Of a DNA stretch of 64,000 bases, positions 39,395 to 49,790 are shown one piece after another. Position numbers and translations under genes: made by a program. The number at the start of each line of letters is the position of its first letter. Within the stretch, counting starts at the first letter, position 1. The DNA is from Phytopythium helicoides (Eukaryota > Oomycota > Peronosporomycetes > Pythiales > Pythiaceae): contig JANFNE010000003.1 of the NCBI GenBank assembly GCA_024867545.1, positions 2,046,001-2,110,000 of the forward strand, given 5' to 3'. The notes beneath the pieces were generated by a model. It had not been told where the DNA came from and did not search any database. It saw nothing but the letters and a program-made list of their open reading frames with translations.

Positions 39395-40992
39395 CTATAC
39401 CGTTCTAGCATCTGGTAACTTTCGAGCTGTGTCCGAGAGCATGAGGGTCATTTTGGGGACTACACGACACCTCGCGCCGGTGAACGACAGCGAGCCCTCG
39501 AACAGGCTGTCCTCGATGATCTGGTGGTTCACGGGGATCATGGAGGCCATCCAGTGTAGAACGAACTCGGTCACGCTCAGTGCCAGCGCGTTTTCTGGCG
39601 ACGACTGTATTGGCGACGAAGGAGCCACTCGGTAACAGCTTTGCAACTTTGTGAAGTTGCTTGGCAGCTCAGGGGCGCGATGCATTACGAAGAAACCGTG
39701 CTCCTCGTACGCTGCACCGCAGATCTTCTGACCTCGGAACTCGATTGGGTCCATCTGTGACTGCCACACGACAATTTCGCGCTCCGCTTCTATGTATCTT
39801 CGCTTGGCTTGCCAGCCAAACACTACCATCTTGGAGCCGTCCTATGTGCAGCTCGGTGGCGAACCGGCCGATGACCAGGTCGTCTTTAGCATACACTATT
39901 TCGTCGACAAAGCAGCGGGCGTTCGGGGCGAACGGAGAACGCAAACTGGGCCCATGCAGCGCGGCCAGTCGTCTGAATATCGTATGGAAAAACCTTTGCG
40001 CCAAATACGCGTGTGAACAGATTCCCGCGAGCATCCGCAAGTAACTCGGGATCACTCAAGCTGGCAATCTGCTCCGATCCGCGACCCACGTTCTTGAAAA
40101 CAAGCGGCAACTCATTGTAGCAGCTCGACACTCCCGCTTCGAGTCTTCGAATAATCGAAGGGTCCAAGTGAAATCTCGGAGCTGCATGAGCCGGTGTGAT
40201 TGCTCAATGCACACTGATTGAGTCGCCTGTGGTGAGAAAGTAAGATTAAACGTCAGCGACCCATCGGCTAACGATGGCACAGACTGACTGCCTCACCTTC
40301 TCGATGTTGTGGCTTCGTAGCAACTTTTCCATGCGCTGGATCGTAGTCTGTCCTGCTAGCACCCTGTGCCTTGAGCTCGTTGTTCTCGTGCACCGAATCC
40401 ATCCACTTTTCAAACTGCCGTCTTGGCGATAGACTTCCAAACACCCACCGCAACTGGCGGCGAGCTTTCATTCCTGCGCCTGCTTCTCTGCTGGTCACCT
40501 TTCATCTCCAGCCGGTCGAAGCTTCTTCAGCACCGAAAAGTTGCTGCTCCAGCTCCGCAGACTGCGATCGCAGCTCCTTCAGCTCCTTCCGTTGCTTATC
40601 GCGCGCTCGGTTTGGATTGTAATTAGCCGGTCGCTTCTGCGCATTCTCGTTCGGGGCGCCTTTTCCTTCTCCTGTGTCAACTCCTCTTTCTTCCGCTTCT
40701 TCACAATTTCCCTCCTGCCCAACTCCACTGCAACGTCGTTCTTCAAATCCACCTCATCACGAACTCCTTGGCATCCTCTCGAAGCTTTGGCAATCGCGTC
40801 GCCATTCGTGTCGTCCGAGTTCGCTAAGTTTGACGGCGTCTGTGGGTCGCTAGAGCTTGGAGATGGAGGCCAATTCAACGCATTATGGAGGAAAACCTCG
40901 TCCACGTCCACGTCGAGCTCGTCATAGGCCCACAGCGGAGCTAATTCGCCGTCTACGAGCGACAGAGCGGCCTCCAGCGCTGCATCGTCCAT
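39395..40992 (-). pseudogene. bZIP-like/START-like gene, class IV, multiple lesions, intron 2 missing
   Basis: ATG 40992 (MDDAALEAALSLVDGELAPL). Basic region NYNPNRARDKQRKELKELRS lies in a shifted frame near 40615-40560. Exon 1 ends with LRSHNIEK and a GTGAGG donor at about 40297. The acceptor is CACCACAG at about 40229. Exon 2 is broken near 40180 and resumes DPSIIRRLEAGVSSCYNELP and GAKVFPYDIQTTGRAAWAQF, shifts again near 39930, and runs straight from NARCFVDE into IVYAKDDLVIGRFATELH with no intron, unlike all relatives. Another shift near 39840 precedes KRRYIEAEREIVVWQSQMDP and GFFVMHRAPELP. The stop is at 39395. Confidence 0.68.
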
Positions 40993-41146
40993 GGCATCGA
41001 CGAATGACTTGCAAAGCGCCTCGGTCTCTTTTGGATGTCCGAGTTAAAAGGTCTCAATGACATATCAGAACGAGTATATCTAATATAGTGACAAAAATTA
41101 CGTACGTTCCAACGGGACATAGAGTCTCAAAAGCAAGGTGCTGGGC

Positions 41147-42681
41147 ATGGACGATGATGAGCTGGCGGTGGCGCTCGCTTGGGAGCCGCTGGGCGACGCT
41201 GAGGCCAATCTGACGCTGCTTTCGCCCCTCTCGTCTCCGTGTATAGCTTCGCAGTGGAATGAGGCTTCAACTGTTGATTTTGGCGCTCTGGGAGATGCGA
41301 ACGAGGCAGTTGGAGGATCTCCAGAAGATGCGACGCTAGTGCGGGAGTTGCCAGGCGGTTGAAGGGCTTCCATGTGGTGTTGGTGATCTGCACGAGGCCT
41401 CGAAGCCTCCTGGGCGGCGCAGAAGATCGAAGAGACCTAGCGATTACAATCCGAACCGAGCGAGGGACGAACAGAGGAGAGAGCTACGAGAACTGAGACT
41501 CGAGGTAGCTGAGCTTGAGGCCAAAATCACGATGTTCAAGAAGATGGGTTTTCTACGAGAAGGCAGGGTGCAGGGAGGGAACACTGCTGTTACATCAAAT
41601 GAGGGAGTGGCTGGTAGCGTGCGGGATCCTCTGGCTGAGGTCGTGTGGAAGAATATCGCGCAGCACCAGTTTCGCAAGCGACTCGCGTCGTCGCTTAAGC
41701 ACGATGAACTTCAGGCTGCGGTTAAAGCCAACCAGCGGGCTATCCTGCGCATGAAGGATCTGCTGCACAGCAAGAGCCTACAGAAGGTGAGCTCATGTTG
41801 TTGATACTTTTATTCCGTTGATGAGAGTTAACATCGCTGGGATAGGCCGCTCACTCGCTAACAGTGGAGCGAAGCTTCCAGTTATCTGATCTTACCGAAC
41901 TTGAGTTGCACCCGATACTCATCAAACAGCTTATCACTGGTGTCTCCAAGTGCTATGCTGAAATCGACAGCGTATTTCGAGGGTGCACGGTCGACGTCTC
42001 GCAAGCTGAGACGTTCTCAACTCCCGAGATGCACACGGACTCTGAAGGGAATCTCTTTACTCGTGTGCACGGGAGCAAAGTCTTCCCGTTCAATGTTGAA
42101 AAAACTGGTGTGGCGGCGTGGGCACAATTCTCCGAGTCCATTCGGCCGAATGCTCGTTTCTTCTTTACAGAGGTTGGTACCAGAGTCCACTATTGCTCAA
42201 CACCTTCAACTTGTAAAGTGTATTTATGTTTCACACTCAGGTACAGCAGTCAAGTGACGATATCCTCATCGAGCGCTTTGGAGCGGAACTCCACAAGGAC
42301 AAATCCAAAATCGTGATCCATGTGCGCCAGGTCAAACGCCGATTCATCGAGACTGACCGCGTCGTCGTCGTGTGGCAATCCAAGGTCAACCCGATCGAGT
42401 TCGAGGAGCAGAAACTCAAGGGTGCATCATTCGACGAGCGCGGGTACTTCATCATCCACCGTCCGCCAACGTTGCCGGACGGGTACGCTCTCCTCCAATC
42501 GTGCTACCTGATCAGTCCTAGCACTCCAATGCGTTCGATGCCTGAGAACGCATTGGCTCGTAATATGGCGGAGTTCGTGTTGAGTTGGATGGCGACGACG
42601 ATTCCTGCGATCCACCAGATCGTCGAGGACATCCTTATTGGGCAAGGTCAAGTATTAGCAGCTGCGTGGAACTACAGCTGA
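41147..42681 (+). pseudogene. bZIP-like/START-like gene, class IV, one frameshift (copy C2)
   Basis: ATG 41147 (MDDDELAVALAWEPLGDAEA). The first frame ends at TGA 41362 after VRELPGG; the basic region RRRRSKRPSDYNPNRARDEQ is one frame away, so one indel lies at about 41350-41420. Then VVWKNIAQHQFRKRLASSLK to QK. Intron 1 is 41787-41845 (59 nt, GTGAGC to GGATAG). Exon 2 (41846-42172): SLTVERSFQLSDLTELELHP, AEIDSVFRGCTVDV, GSKVFPFNVEKTGVAAWAQF. Intron 2 is 42173-42240 (GTTGGT to ACTCAG). Exon 3 (42241-42681): RQVKRRFIETDRVVVVWQSK, DERGYFIIHRPPTLPDGY, ATTIPAIHQIVEDILIGQ. Exons 2 and 3 are intact and in phase, so a single correction would restore a plausible gene. Confidence 0.7.
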
Positions 42682-43712
42682 TGCACTTGACTCTGTGCTG
42701 GCTACGCCGCATTCTTGGTGTACACAATCGGTGCACATCACACCGTGCCGAGTGGCGGCAAAAGTGAGCGAATACTTCTCCACAGCCAGCAGATTGTAGT
42801 TAACCTCGAATTACATGTGGCTGCTTCCATGTTCTAGATACTGTATTGGTCAAGTCAAGCTAGTGGTTAGCAATTAGCTACAGGTCTTCGGCAGTAGACC
42901 TAGATGACTGTTGTGTTGGCATGTGTAGCTTGCAAGGCCATGAGCTGGAATTGATTTCCTAAGGTCTTATCACAAAGTTCTATGTGTTCATTTTTTTTTT
43001 TTTTTTTTTCGATTGTCAGAGAAGATAGTATTGCTGTGATTTTCCCAGCGTATCTCGCACTCCTCTGTGATTCTTGGTTGTTCTATCGCATGGTTGGTTC
43101 TTGCAGATTTTATCCTGTAGAAGTTTTGCAATTAATGAGATCGGTTTGATGCAATTGTCGTAGTCATAGTTGACGGTTGCTTCATATTTCGGGTCGATGC
43201 TCAGATTGGCTCCCACGGTGAGAAATGCAATTGGAGCAGCGAGCGTCAAAAGAGGTTTATCATGGGGAATCAAGCGTATTGCTTGATAAGGGAATGTGAT
43301 GAAAGAGGAGAAGTTGAAGAATGAATAGGGTCTTGGGTCTGGGGCGTCGTCATGAGACCCCGTCCCTGTCACAGTTAGAGTTGTGACGATGAAAGTCATC
43401 GATTTTAGAGAGGGGAGCCGTGAAGTTGAGAATGTCCTTTCAAAACTATGCCTGCATGCGTGGAGGTCATGAAACTCCAGCCGTCGTTGCTGTATTTGCT
43501 AGTTTCAGAGGAATTGCGAATAATGTTGATGACATAGAACACTTTGCAGGCAGGGTATCAGATCCCTGTTTCGCGTTTTCCTTCTTGTTGTGGGATGATG
43601 TGGATGTTCAGTCTGGCTGTCTGGTTGTTATGAGCATCAGTATCCCGTCGAATCGTCATTGGGGTTCCAGTGCACAAAACAACAGTCTATTAAAGGGCTT
43701 CAAGCCTTGATA
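42682..43712. other. AT-rich gap with poly(T) and an unrecognised ORF
   Basis: About 1 kb of lower GC than the array. It contains a run of 19 T at 42991-43009. A minus-strand ATG frame at 43399-43016 (127 aa; HDKPLLTLAAPIAFLTVGAN and NLSIDPKYEATVNYDYDN) is not low-complexity but matches nothing I recognise. It could be a remnant of an inserted or lost gene. Confidence 0.3.
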
Positions 43713-45150
43713 CTACTCGACCTGCAATGTTGGAGCAATGCCGAGCTCGTCTCGGATAAGCATATCCTCTACGATCTGGTGGTTTGTCGGGATCGTTGCT
43801 GACATCCACTTGAACACAAACTCGACGAGAGCGAACGCTGTCGAGTCCCGAGGCACAGATCGTGTCGGAACGCTCGGTGTGATCACATAACACGTTCGAA
43901 GTAAGGAGTAGCCGTCAGGAGCTAGTGGAGGTCGTTCGATGAGGAAGTAGCCGGTCTCTTGGTACTCGGCTCCGGTCAATGGACACCCCATGAACTCGAC
44001 GGGGTTGACTCGTGTGTGCCATACGATGGCGACTCTGTCTTGCTCACGGTAGAGTCGCTTGACTTGCACGGGCAGAACGATCGCGTTCACGTCGTTGAGT
44101 CGCATTTCAGACGCGAACAGTTCGTTGATGGTGTCGTCGGGTGTGTTGTACAGCTACCAGAACAGTCAGGGCAAATGTATCTGCAATACCATGGACTATG
44201 CGTGACACAACGCACCTTGGAGAAAATTGTTGTGTAGAATGTGCTGCTAGGCCCGTTCGGACGAACACAGAAGGAGAAGCGCTTCCACGCCGCTGTGCCG
44301 GTCTTTTGTACATCAAACGGGAGAATCTTGCTGCCGAAGATCTGGAAGTAAAGATGCCCGTTCTCGTCTGTGCGCATGCGACCTCGTGGGGTGGCAGGAA
44401 CCGAGGTGCCACATCCAAGTGGATCGTGAGCGAAGATCTGATCAATACCTCGGTATCGCGTCTCGACCAAGTCCATCAGCCCCGGGAAGACCCGCGTGTC
44501 GAAGTCCAGCGTGGCGTGCAGCAGAGTGTGTGGGTGGAATGCCCTCGTCGTCACTGCCTCCATCGCCTGGCAACCAAAACCTCTGTCAATATGAGCTACA
44601 GCTCACAAGGTTATCGAGAGCAGCCTACCTTGGCGTTGACCTTGCTGAATACGAGGCCCTGGAGCCCCTCGATCTGCTTCTCCTGCATCTCAATCATGAG
44701 TTTCAGAGCTTGGTGTTCGTCCTCTGCTGCTGTGCGTCGCTCGATTTGCCTTGCAGCAATCTCTCTCCACACCGCCGTCTCCTTGGCGCGTTCTTGACTT
44801 GCATTTCTGACCTCCTCCCTTGTGCTCCTGGCATGGCCGCCAGCCACTTGCTGCTGCGCCTGCACGAGCGCCGCCAGCGTTCCCTCCAGCTTCTGGGCTT
44901 CGGCTCGCAGCCTCACCAGCTCCTTGTGCAGCTCGCTCCTCGCGTGGTTCGGGTCCTTCCTCCTCCTTTTGGCTCCGCTCGCCTGTGTGTCGCTGCCGCT
45001 CGAGACCGACGCGTTCGCGCGCTCCGCGGCCGAAAACAGCGCTTTGCTGCTGTCTGAGGACCCGCTAGAGCCTCCAGGAGACGTCACGGGGGCCTCGCAG
45101 GCGTCCAGGAACGCCAGCAGCGCCGCCAGGTCCGCCTCCGACTCGCTCAT
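43713..45150 (-). CDS. bZIP-like/START-like protein, class IV, intact three-exon gene
   Basis: The only undamaged class IV gene: 437 aa, exons 45150-44629, 44566-44216 and 44153-43713, all in phase 0. Introns: GTAGGC to TGCCAG (62 nt) and GTGCGT to GGTAG (62 nt). ATG 45150 gives MSESEADLAALLAFLDACEA. Basic region RRRKDPNHARSELHKELVRL at about residues 45-65, heptads to GTLAALV, then VWREIAARQIERRTAAEDEH. Exon 2: HATLDFDTRVFPGLMDLVET, RYRGIDQIFAHDP, FQIFGSKILPFDVQKTGTAA. Exon 3: QVKRLYREQDRVAIVWHTRV, GYFLIERPPLAPDGYSLLRT, FKWMSATIPTNHQIVEDMLI. Reference model for splicing in the broken relatives. Confidence 0.8.
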
Positions 45151-45289
45151 TCCGGCGGAGAGGTGTGGTGCTGCTACAGTGGGCTGCACCGTCCGCGTGG
45201 AGCCGTGACATGGATGGGGAGCGCATATGGCTGCTCACTTGTCAGCGACAGTTGCATTTGGACAGAAACGCTGGAGGTGCGGCAGTGCA

Positions 45290-45630
45290 GAGCTACGGAG
45301 CTCGATAGAGGTGGCAGGGACCCGAATCGAAGCTCAACGGCGAGCTCGTGGCCCACCAAGAGCAGGTCATTAGGTGCTCGTGGAGCTGCAAGGGGCCAAG
45401 CAGCGAGCAAATGACCGGGAGCGAAAGCAGTTGTTGTAATGATAATCCGAATCAGTGGAGGGAGGCACGAGCCTTGGCGTGAAGGTACTGCGTGGCAGGC
45501 AGATCCAGTATCCAACAAACGCCGAGAGCACAAACCGTCGACTTGGGAAGTTTGCTGTGGAGCAGCAGCTCCAGCTCCTTATGATGGCATTTTCAAAGGC
45601 GACTAGGTCGTTTCTCTTCTGCACTATCAC
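45290..45630 (+). pseudogene. Relic of class IV exon 1
   Basis: GGCAGGGACCCGAATCGAAG reads RDPNR, the class IV basic-region motif. Further on, in another frame, GRQIQYPTNAESTNRRLGKF aligns with GRQIRHCAAAESENRRLQKL of the 29793 gene, followed by a LMMAFSKA-like end where intron 1 would start. Several indels separate the parts. No exon 2 or 3 is recognisable downstream. Confidence 0.5.
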
Positions 45631-45964
45631 CTAAAGAACCAAACCTGCCATGGGCTGTAGCACCAACAGGAAACCTACTGCTACTGCTGTTGCCGTAGCC
45701 GACAGATTCCCGAGATGAAGGCGGCTACTATTGTGTTGAGCGTGTGATCGCTTGACATTCGATAATATTGAGCAACGATGATTCTGTACATGAGAACTTC
45801 CAAGACAAAGTCAGCGTGCTACAGAGGAAAGAGCGGGGATGCTGAAGATAAGGACAAGCTCGTTCATGCACCTTCATCGCAATACAGGATCCTAAAACTA
45901 AAGCGCTGTAGTCAGATTAGCGCTTGGTCCCTGGACCCATTTCTATCGATCGGGGCTGCACTCG

Positions 45965-46447
45965 GTACCACCACAACAACTTCAATGGTGCTAGGTCTCG
46001 TTGATATTGTGCCCGTATGGGTGCCAGCAGGATACTCCTATCTGCAGCGAGATCGGCATCAATCTGGGGCGAAAATGGCATCGCTTCAACATCGTTGATG
46101 GAGTGAACTAACTCCAGGAGACTTTGATACCTTCGAGCTAAATAATGCACACCATTCGATTTGCTTATTGAGAACTTGGCGTGACAAGACGCTGATTCCG
46201 TTGCTAATAGCCAGCAGGACAATCAAAACCAGCAAGACTTGACTTCAACTCCATTATCTCCATCCCACCAAAAATGGGGACGACGCTGGGCGTACCAGCG
46301 AACCAAGCGAAACGAGCGTATTTGCGTCTCCACCAATACGGCAACACTCGCCGCATCGCGCTTTTGGAATCAAGAAGAAGCACCATAAAGATCGCGGCTG
46401 CTTCGAAGTCGTTCCTTACGATGCAGGAACGACTCTGAAGTGTTCGC
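45965..46447. repeat. Dispersed repeat, copy 3 (fullest copy)
   Basis: About 480 bp from GGTACCACCACAACAACTTC to GACTCTGAAGTGTTCG, matching the reverse complement of 25814-26288 throughout and 29261-29609 in its last two thirds. The minus strand carries the longest protein-like fragments (RNDFEAAAIFMVLLLDSK, PYWWRRKYARFAWFAGTP, LAPIRAQYQRDLAPLKLLWW), which suggests a decayed coding sequence spread with the element. Element class not recognised. Confidence 0.65.
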
Positions 46448-46632
46448 ATTGGGCTAGAGAATTGTGGTTCATTGCATTGTTACTTCTACGGTTCATGCAT
46501 ACTTTGTGAGTCGAAACTTCCTATGTGAACGTCCACAAATGTCATGAAAGTTGTGATGAGAACTATTCGATATACAAGGTATAATGGAGGGAGACTCTCT
46601 CTTTCTCGCCGAGGATATGCAACACCGCGTAA

Positions 46633-48040
46633 CTAGATGCCGATTGACTCGCGAATCAGCATTTCCTCGAGAATGTCGTGATTGGCTGGAATGGTAGAAG
46701 CCATCCACTTGAATACAAACTCCATGAGTCCAAATGCCGTCGAGTCACGAGGAAGTGACTGGGTTGCCACGAGCGGAGCGATAATGTAGCACGTGCGGAG
46801 CTGGGCGAAGCCCTCAGGAGCATGCGGCGGTCTTTCAATGAGGAAGTATCCCCGTTTCTTCGTAGGCGGCACCAGATAATTGACATCCCATGAATTCGGA
46901 TGCCTCGACTTGGGTTTGCCATACGATAGCCACACGTTCGTGCTCACGATACATACGCTTGACCTGTGCAGGCAAGACGACGGCATTCGCATCATCTAGT
47001 CGCAACTCGGACACAAACAACTCGGCAACAGTGTCATCCGGAGCGTCGTAGTACTATCTCATACAAATCCATTGTGAGAGTGAGCTGACGTCACAGACAC
47101 AATGGCTGCAAAAGACTTACCTTCGAAAACATGTTCGTGTACTTGTTACTGAATGGATCTGCAGGTCGCACCGAATTGGAGAATCGTTTCCACGCGGTAG
47201 CACCGGTCGTTTGAACATCGAATGGAAACACCTTGCTCCCAAAGATCTGGAATTGCAAGTTGCCTTTCTCATCATAGCGCATGTGACCTCTTGGAGACGC
47301 TGGGCGAGACGCTGGGTGAGACGTAGTGGATTCCTCGACAGCTTCACTGTCATGAAGGAATATCTGATCGATCTCCCTGTATCGCTTGTCGATCCGGTCG
47401 ATTAAGCACCGGAATACTCGTGAGTCAAAGTGCAGAGTTGCCTCAAACAGCGGATGTGGAGTTGGGAACCGTGATGCCACTTCCGCTTTCACCTGCGTGT
47501 GGAGTACGTGTGAGTGTGTGGGACCTCAGTCTTGTAAAATGACAAGCTCACCTTGGTGATGGCCCTGCCGAAGCAGAGCTGCTGGAGTCGCTCGATTCGA
47601 CTTCGTTGTGACTGCACAAGCTTCTGCAGCCTCTGGTTTTCGCTCTCCGCGGCAGCGCAATGCCGAATTTGCCGCGCCGCCACCTCTCGCCACACGTTCG
47701 CTTCTCGTTCACGAAATTGTCCTCTCAGCAGATCAAAGACCTCTCCCCCAACGTCCATCTGATGCAGCGCAGAGCTCTTGACGTGTTTTCGTGCATCCCG
47801 AAGCGTCGACAGCGTGTGCTGAAGCTGCTGAGCCTCGATGCGCAGACTTTCCAACTCCTGCTGCAGCTCCTTACGTGCGCGATTTGGATCCCTGCGATTT
47901 TGTTTCTGGCGCCGATAGGTCTCTCCACCGTCTCTGCATCTCGACAAACCACTCGTTCCGAGATCCTTGGCGTCCATCGTAGCGTCTTGAAGGGATCTGT
48001 GAACGGCCGCGTGATGAACGAACGGCGTGGTCGCGTCCAT
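46633..48040 (-). pseudogene. bZIP-like/START-like gene, class IV, frameshift in exon 3 (duplicate A2)
   Basis: Near-identical to 29793-31188, at a constant offset of about 16.84-16.85 kb. ATG 48040 (MDATTPFVHHAAVHRSLQDA), basic region RRDPNRARKELQQELESLRI, the same two introns, exon 2 with IFGSKVFPFDVQTTGATAWK and a 12-bp in-frame insertion (extra SRPA-type repeat) relative to A1. Exon 3 carries the same extra base (about 46863): AAYEETGILPH-stop instead of GYFLIERPP. The remainder, TCYIIAPLVATQSLPRDSTA and PANHDILEEMLIRESIGI, is in the other frame. The shared lesion means the gene was already broken before duplication. Confidence 0.72.
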
Positions 48041-48179
48041 CCTGGAGGAGCACTGCTGGTAGGTCGGTGTGGTATGCAACGATGCGTTCCGGCTTTGCAC
48101 GCCAGAAGTCCTGCATGATGTGCTTAATCCGGATGGCAATGAAAGCTCTTGATCCCAAAGCGGATGATGTGTCGAGAGA

Positions 48180-49729
48180 GGATTTTATAGTGATCTTGCA
48201 GCTCTGGTAAGCTTCATGAAAGGACCTTGCTACTCGATACCGCACTGCCTCATCGCTTGCTGCTCTAGCTTGAATGTCAAAGAGCAGGTTCTCGATGATG
48301 CGGTGGTTCACAGGGATAGATGCAGCCATGCAATTAAGCACAAAATTCACAAGAGCGCCAGCGATCGAGTCTTGTGGAAGCGTTCTGACGGGAACATTTG
48401 GTGTGAGCACATAGCACGTCTGGAGTAATGAGAACGTGTCGGTCGGGGCAATGGTAGTGGGTCGTCGGACGATAAAGTAGCCTCGCTCACGGAAAGCTGC
48501 GCCGGAGATTGGGCCGGCCGTCGAACTCGATCGGGTTCACATATGCCTGCCACACGATCACCTCTCTATCGGCCTCAATGTACCTCCGCTTGATCTGCTT
48601 ACCGCGGAAGAGCGCCGACTTGCTCTTGTACCGGAACTCGATCCCAAAGCTCTCAGCCACCGTGTCATCTGACTCCTCGACATTCTGGTGAACGAGTTGT
48701 AGCCACGATTAGCAAACTGCGCATATCATCACATCGAAGACAGCTGCGACGAACCTCAGCTCCTAGCTGCGAAAAGAAGCTCGTGCAATTGGGCCGTACG
48801 CAGAAGGAAAAGTGTTTCCATGACACCAGTCCGGTCGTCGGCACGTCGAACGGGAATATCTTGTGGGCAAAGATCTGCGCGTACAAATTGCCGGACGCGT
48901 CTTCGTGCATCAACGTGCGGCTATCACCCTTGATGTCCGTCTCACTGAGTCCGCTGTCGAGAAAAATGCTGGCGGCTTCTTGATACGACTTGTCCAGGCC
49001 GCTTAGCAGCTCCTGGTAGATCGCCGGGTCGTTCAAATCAGGCGCCAGCGCCATCATTGGCCATGCGCGCGGCTCGCCTTCGAAGAGCTTGCACGTCTGG
49101 ACGTCAACAACTCCAATGTTAGCGCCGCCACATACCCGCCGAAAGAGCTGCCACTCCCGCACCTCTGAGGCTGTACGCTGCTCCAACAATCGCTTGAGCC
49201 CCGTTGTGATTTCCCTGTGTCCCTCGACGACTCTCTTCAGCCTCCTGTTCTCCCTCACTGCCCTCATGTGCTGCTGGAACTGGTCGTTGGCGATCTCCTT
49301 CCACACTCGAGCAGCTTTTTCTTTGTCTCTGGGCAGCTCGACACTCTCATGGGACGCATCCCCCGCTCTCCGTTTACAGCTCGAGCACGATCTCTTGACC
49401 TCCCTCAACGCCTCCAGCTGCTGCGTGAGCTCGCTGACCTCGTCCCTTAGCTCTCCGAGCTCTCTCCGCTCGTCGTCTCTTGCTCTGTTTGGGTTGTAGC
49501 TCTGCCTCGCCTGCTGCTTCTCCGACGATGAAGACGGCGGACTGGACGCGACCTCCGCCTTTGCCCTGCGTCGCCTGGGCTTCCGCTGCGCTTTCTCGGC
49601 TTGTAATGAGCTCTGGAGGGCCGCAAACGGCTCATTCGACGCCTCAGGAGCGTCCGAAGCAGCTGAGAACTCGTCCACGAGCGAGCGCAGCGCAGCGAAG
49701 GCCGCCAGGTCGTCCGTTGACACCGCCAT
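48180..49729 (-). pseudogene. bZIP-like/START-like gene, class IV, one frameshift in exon 3
   Basis: ATG 49729 (MAVSTDDLAAFAALRSLVDE). Basic region SYNPNRARDDERRELGELRD about residues 75-95, heptads SELTQQLEAL, a CSSCKRR insert, then VWKEIANDQFQQHMRAVREN. Intron 1 (49162-49097) is 66 nt, in frame and stop-free. Exon 2 (49096-48755): YQELLSGLDKSYQEAASIFL, AQIFAHKIFPFDVPTTG. Intron 2 is 48754-48685 (GTTCGT to ACCAG). Exon 3 from 48684: ESDDTVAESFGIEFRYKSK, RRYIEADREVIVWQAY. An extra C near 48515 shifts the frame before GAAFRERGYFIVRRP and VLNCMAASIPVNHRIIENLL. No stop follows until 47871, inside the next gene's first exon in a different frame. Confidence 0.66.
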
Positions 49730-49790
49730 TGACGCAGGACGACGACGTCGAGCGGTGGCAGTCAGTCAGGCAGACCTTGACAAACAGCTT

